From positions 34,838,942-34,902,941 of the forward strand of contig QCXZ01000001.1 in assembly GCA_025024175.1 (NCBI GenBank): DNA of 64,000 bases. The letters are read 5' to 3'. A program made the position numbers and the translations under genes. The stretch comes from Rhyzopertha dominica. Lineage: Eukaryota; Arthropoda; Insecta; Coleoptera; Bostrichidae. The notes beneath the pieces are model-generated. The model was not told where the DNA came from. It made no database searches and saw only the letters and a program-made list of their open reading frames with translations. Below, one piece after another: positions 62,030-64,000 of the stretch; position 1 is the stretch's first letter; each line of letters opens with the position of its first letter.

Positions 62030-62105
62030 GGTCAGTTCGCTCTCACCCTGCGACTAGTTTCGCCCTGTTGGGGCTCATCAGCCAGGGGTAGAGAGCAAAC
62101 TGACC
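62030..62105 (-). ncRNA. Hammerhead ribozyme, type I, family 1 (inverted copy)
   Basis: Minus-strand core CUGAUGAG (complement of 62074-62081), stem II GCCC-CAACA-GGGC, GAAA, minimal stem III ACUAGU and cleavage after the C of GUC. Stem I pairs as in the two + copies, but the base before CUGAUGA differs (CUGG instead of CUGC), weakening the pair next to the core. Confidence 0.85.
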
Positions 62106-62347
62106 ATGGCAGACCGTCGCCTATAACCGCGGCGGGCGGACTGGACCAGGGCAGATTATTTATTTAATCATGCTATACGGGAAGCCTCCCCGGAGTCATC
62201 GCTAGGAACCTGCACTAGGCCGGTGTCTATCAGAGTTATAGACCGCCTAGCTCGCAGAGTTCCGCGTAGATGGCACTGAGGGCTTCTGCCCTCCTATTCT
62301 CCTTTACACCAGTCAGCCCGCCGCGGTTATAGGCGACGGTCTGCCAT

Positions 62348-62423
62348 GGTCAGTTTGCTCTCTACCCCTGCCTGATGAGCCCCAACAGGGCGAAACTAGT
62401 CGCAGGGTGAGAGCGAACTGACC
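62348..62423 (+). ncRNA. Hammerhead ribozyme, type I, family 1 (tandem copy 1)
   Basis: CUGAUGA 62372-62378, stem II GCCC/GGGC (62379-62382 with 62388-62391) closed by CAACA, GAAA 62392-62395, self-complementary stem III ACU/AGU (62395-62400) with no loop, cleavage residue C62401. Stem I is complete: 62366-62371 with 62402-62407, a 3x1 internal loop, then 62348-62362 with 62409-62423 (one G-U pair). A loopless stem III is known from hammerheads of Penelope-like elements and retrozymes, where two cores are thought to pair as a dimer; the tandem layout fits that. Confidence 0.92.
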
Positions 62424-62623
62424 AGGGCAGGTTATTTATTTAATCATGCTATACGGGGAGCCTCCCCGGAGTCATCGCTAGGAACCTGCACTAGGCCGGT
62501 GTCTATCAGAGTTATAGACCGTCTAGCTCGCAGAGTTCCGCGTAGATGGCACTGAGGTCTTCTGCCCTCCTATTCTGCTTTACACCAGTCCGCCCGCCGC
62601 GGTTATAGGCGACGGTCGGCCAT

Positions 62624-62699
62624 GGTCAGTTTGCTCTCTACCCCTGCCTGATGAGCCCCAACAGGGCGAAACTAGTCGCAGGGTGAGAGCGAACTGACC
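62624..62699 (+). ncRNA. Hammerhead ribozyme, type I, family 1 (tandem copy 2)
   Basis: Identical over the 76 nt to the copy 276 bp upstream, with cleavage predicted between 62677 and 62678. RNA spanning both tandem cores would release a 276-nt monomer. Confidence 0.92.
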
Positions 62700-62730
62700 A
62701 GGGCAGATTATTTATTTAATATTTTAGGTT

Positions 62731-63120
62731 GTAATTAGCTATTGGCCGCCAGATTCGGACCGCCGTAGCAAGTATGCTTCAAAGCTCGAAAATACTGAGC
62801 GAGGGACATTCAGCTACATAAGCGTCAAATAGCGTTTCAGTAGCGTACCCAGTACTCTTTGGACCGTGAATCCAGCTAAGACTTTGGTGTTGGTGAAGTT
62901 ATTGGCATCTCATTGGGGCGTTCGATACCGGGTCAAAGCTGACAAATAATTTTTTAGATGTATATTGTACTGTTAATCCAATTAACGATTTTCTATCGCT
63001 TTTGTAAATACTTTGAGACAATAACAAAGCTTCGATACTATCTAATATGCAATCATATAATAATAACCTCAATTAGGTCGCACTTATAAAAAGCCTAATC
63101 AACACATGTTTTGCTTTCAG
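62731..63120. other. End of NACHO intron 2; no other feature seen
   Basis: Moderate GC up to about 62940, then AT-rich. I could not extend the Penelope-like reading into it. The acceptor TTTTGCTTTCAG ends it. Confidence 0.4.
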
Positions 63121-63332
63121 ATAAGGTGAAGAATGGCGCCAATATATGTCTACTCCTGCTGACTTTGATGGCAGTGTATTCGCATTACATGGTCGATGAC
63201 AAGCTGGAAAGGACAGCTCCTGCGTTGGTTTTTCTTTTCATGTTGAGCGGACGACTAGTTGTATTCTACCAGTTAAGCAAGAAAGAAATGGAGCAAGCAG
63301 AACCACAAGTAAACGGTTTTAAACAGGAATAG
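63121..63332 (+). CDS. Tmem35a: NACHO/TMEM35, exon 3 (terminal)
   Basis: Follows TTTTGCTTTCAG and completes the split codon (CAT). It reads KVKNGANICLLLLTLMAVYS, then HYMVDDKLERTAPALVFLFM, then LSGRLVVFYQLSKKEMEQ and a polar tail to TAG at 63330-63332. It holds the third and fourth membrane helices; the human counterpart has ANFFLLLLVLAVLFFHQLV and HALVFGILLTCRLL here. The joined protein is 153 aa (human 167), with four predicted helices. The 3' UTR runs on; an AATAAA lies at 63988-63993 close to the window edge. Confidence 0.95.
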
Positions 63333-64000
63333 ATTATTCCACAATTTATAGATAATTAGTACAAGATACAAAAGGTTTGCAATTGTGGTACTACTGATGA
63401 TGACTATCAATAATCCATATATTAAACAAGTGTAAAGTGTCAAGCGGTATGAGTGAAAGACTATAAAACAAAAACATTGTGTAAAAATGTAATTGTATAG
63501 CAGGCGGATTGTTAGTAACAATTTATTTATGTGTACTTAAATGTAGCTAACTACAGATGTACAAATTATTATAGTACATATTATATAATGTAAATATTGT
63601 GCATTACAGTATGACACTGCCATAGGTATAGTTTAATTAAAACGGTTAGATAAGTAAAGTAGACCTGTATATGTCCTAGATATTTATTAAATTTGTAACA
63701 TCTATATATCGGACCTTTAGCATAACGTCTGGTCCAAATATGATATGACGTGTATCATTTTCGTGTAATTAACAGGTAAGTACCTAACGTGGATATAACT
63801 ATGGAGGTACAAATAGAGTCTGATAAAGCATTACAAACATTTCGTTTAGTTTCTGTTTGAATTAGTATAAATATAGTTAATTCCAGTTAGCAAAAAATGA
63901 AGCTGGTGCGTTTAGTTTTCATGAGATATAGGTATTTTTTAAATTTTTATTCATCCCAAAATTTGACGACATACAAATTCTTGCAAAAATAAAACGCATT
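63333..64000 (+). other. Probable 3' UTR and downstream flank of NACHO
   Basis: AT-rich, without other features. The only clear AATAAA is at 63988-63993; if used, the 3' UTR would be about 670 nt. Confidence 0.4.

Larger units (their letters stand above)
61882..62717. mobile_element. Hammerhead-bearing element, family 1 (Penelope-type terminal repeats)
   Basis: A GC-rich 836-bp block bounded by a perfect 13-bp direct repeat AATATTTTAGGTT (61869-61881 and 62718-62730). Structure: one unit in reverse (to about 62142), then one partial and one nearly complete unit on the + strand in tandem with a 276-bp period. Reverse and forward parts make inverted arms of about 150 bp (61883-62030 with 62143-62294). 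Each unit carries a hammerhead ribozyme. No coding sequence. Composition is far from the AT-rich host, and it sits at the 5' edge of the Penelope-like remnant. Confidence 0.85.

Overview
The window is AT-rich eukaryotic DNA with spliceosomal introns, long introns and a dense load of decayed transposons. The two host genes I recognise and the transposon families (Tc1/mariner, hAT, PIF/Harbinger with a MADF protein, Penelope-like, many foldback/MITE elements) point to an arthropod, most likely an insect. I cannot name the species. Scattered single Ns show this is a draft assembly. No tRNA, rRNA or CRISPR array was seen.

Host genes, both on the + strand. (1) A FLASH/CASP8AP2-like gene: proposed first exon at 27371-27433, a 7.3 kb intron, and a long terminal exon at 34738-35901 with a coiled coil followed by an Arg/Ser-rich region. 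FLASH acts in histone pre-mRNA 3' end processing. (2) A complete three-exon gene for NACHO/TMEM35, a four-helix ER chaperone of nicotinic acetylcholine receptors: 46033-46143, 56369-56507 and 63121-63332, with introns of 10.2 and 6.6 kb. The joined product is 153 aa. Two short in-frame exons (28159-28216 and 28362-28462) could give an alternative 73-aa product from the first FLASH exon; their status is open.

Layout. 1-27 kb: no confident host gene; MITEs, foldback elements, a broken Tc3-like transposase (about 7.3-8.3 kb), a broken mariner-type transposase (12.9-13.7 kb) and a decayed repeat-borne protein (23.8-24.6 kb). 27-36 kb: the FLASH-like gene, whose intron holds a foldback element, a hammerhead-ribozyme element and antisense hAT remains. 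36-46 kb: a 1.2 kb foldback element with a DUF4817-type fragment, and a full-length PIF/Harbinger transposon (40818-43711) with 56-bp inverted ends and TTA target duplications. 46-63 kb: the NACHO gene, with its introns full of repeats.

The most notable content is two unrelated families of small mobile elements carrying complete type I hammerhead self-cleaving ribozymes. Family 1 (61882-62717) has three perfect-core copies, one inverted and two in a 276-bp tandem, flanked by 13-bp target duplications and lying beside a Penelope-like retroelement remnant. Family 2 (29423-29929 and 52705-53329) has three intact cores; two of them keep a 20-position outer stem I in which one base pair has changed on both sides. 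Several ribozymes lie in sense orientation inside host introns. A second unusual feature is the Harbinger element: its two genes on opposite strands are interlocked, each having one exon inside the other's intron.
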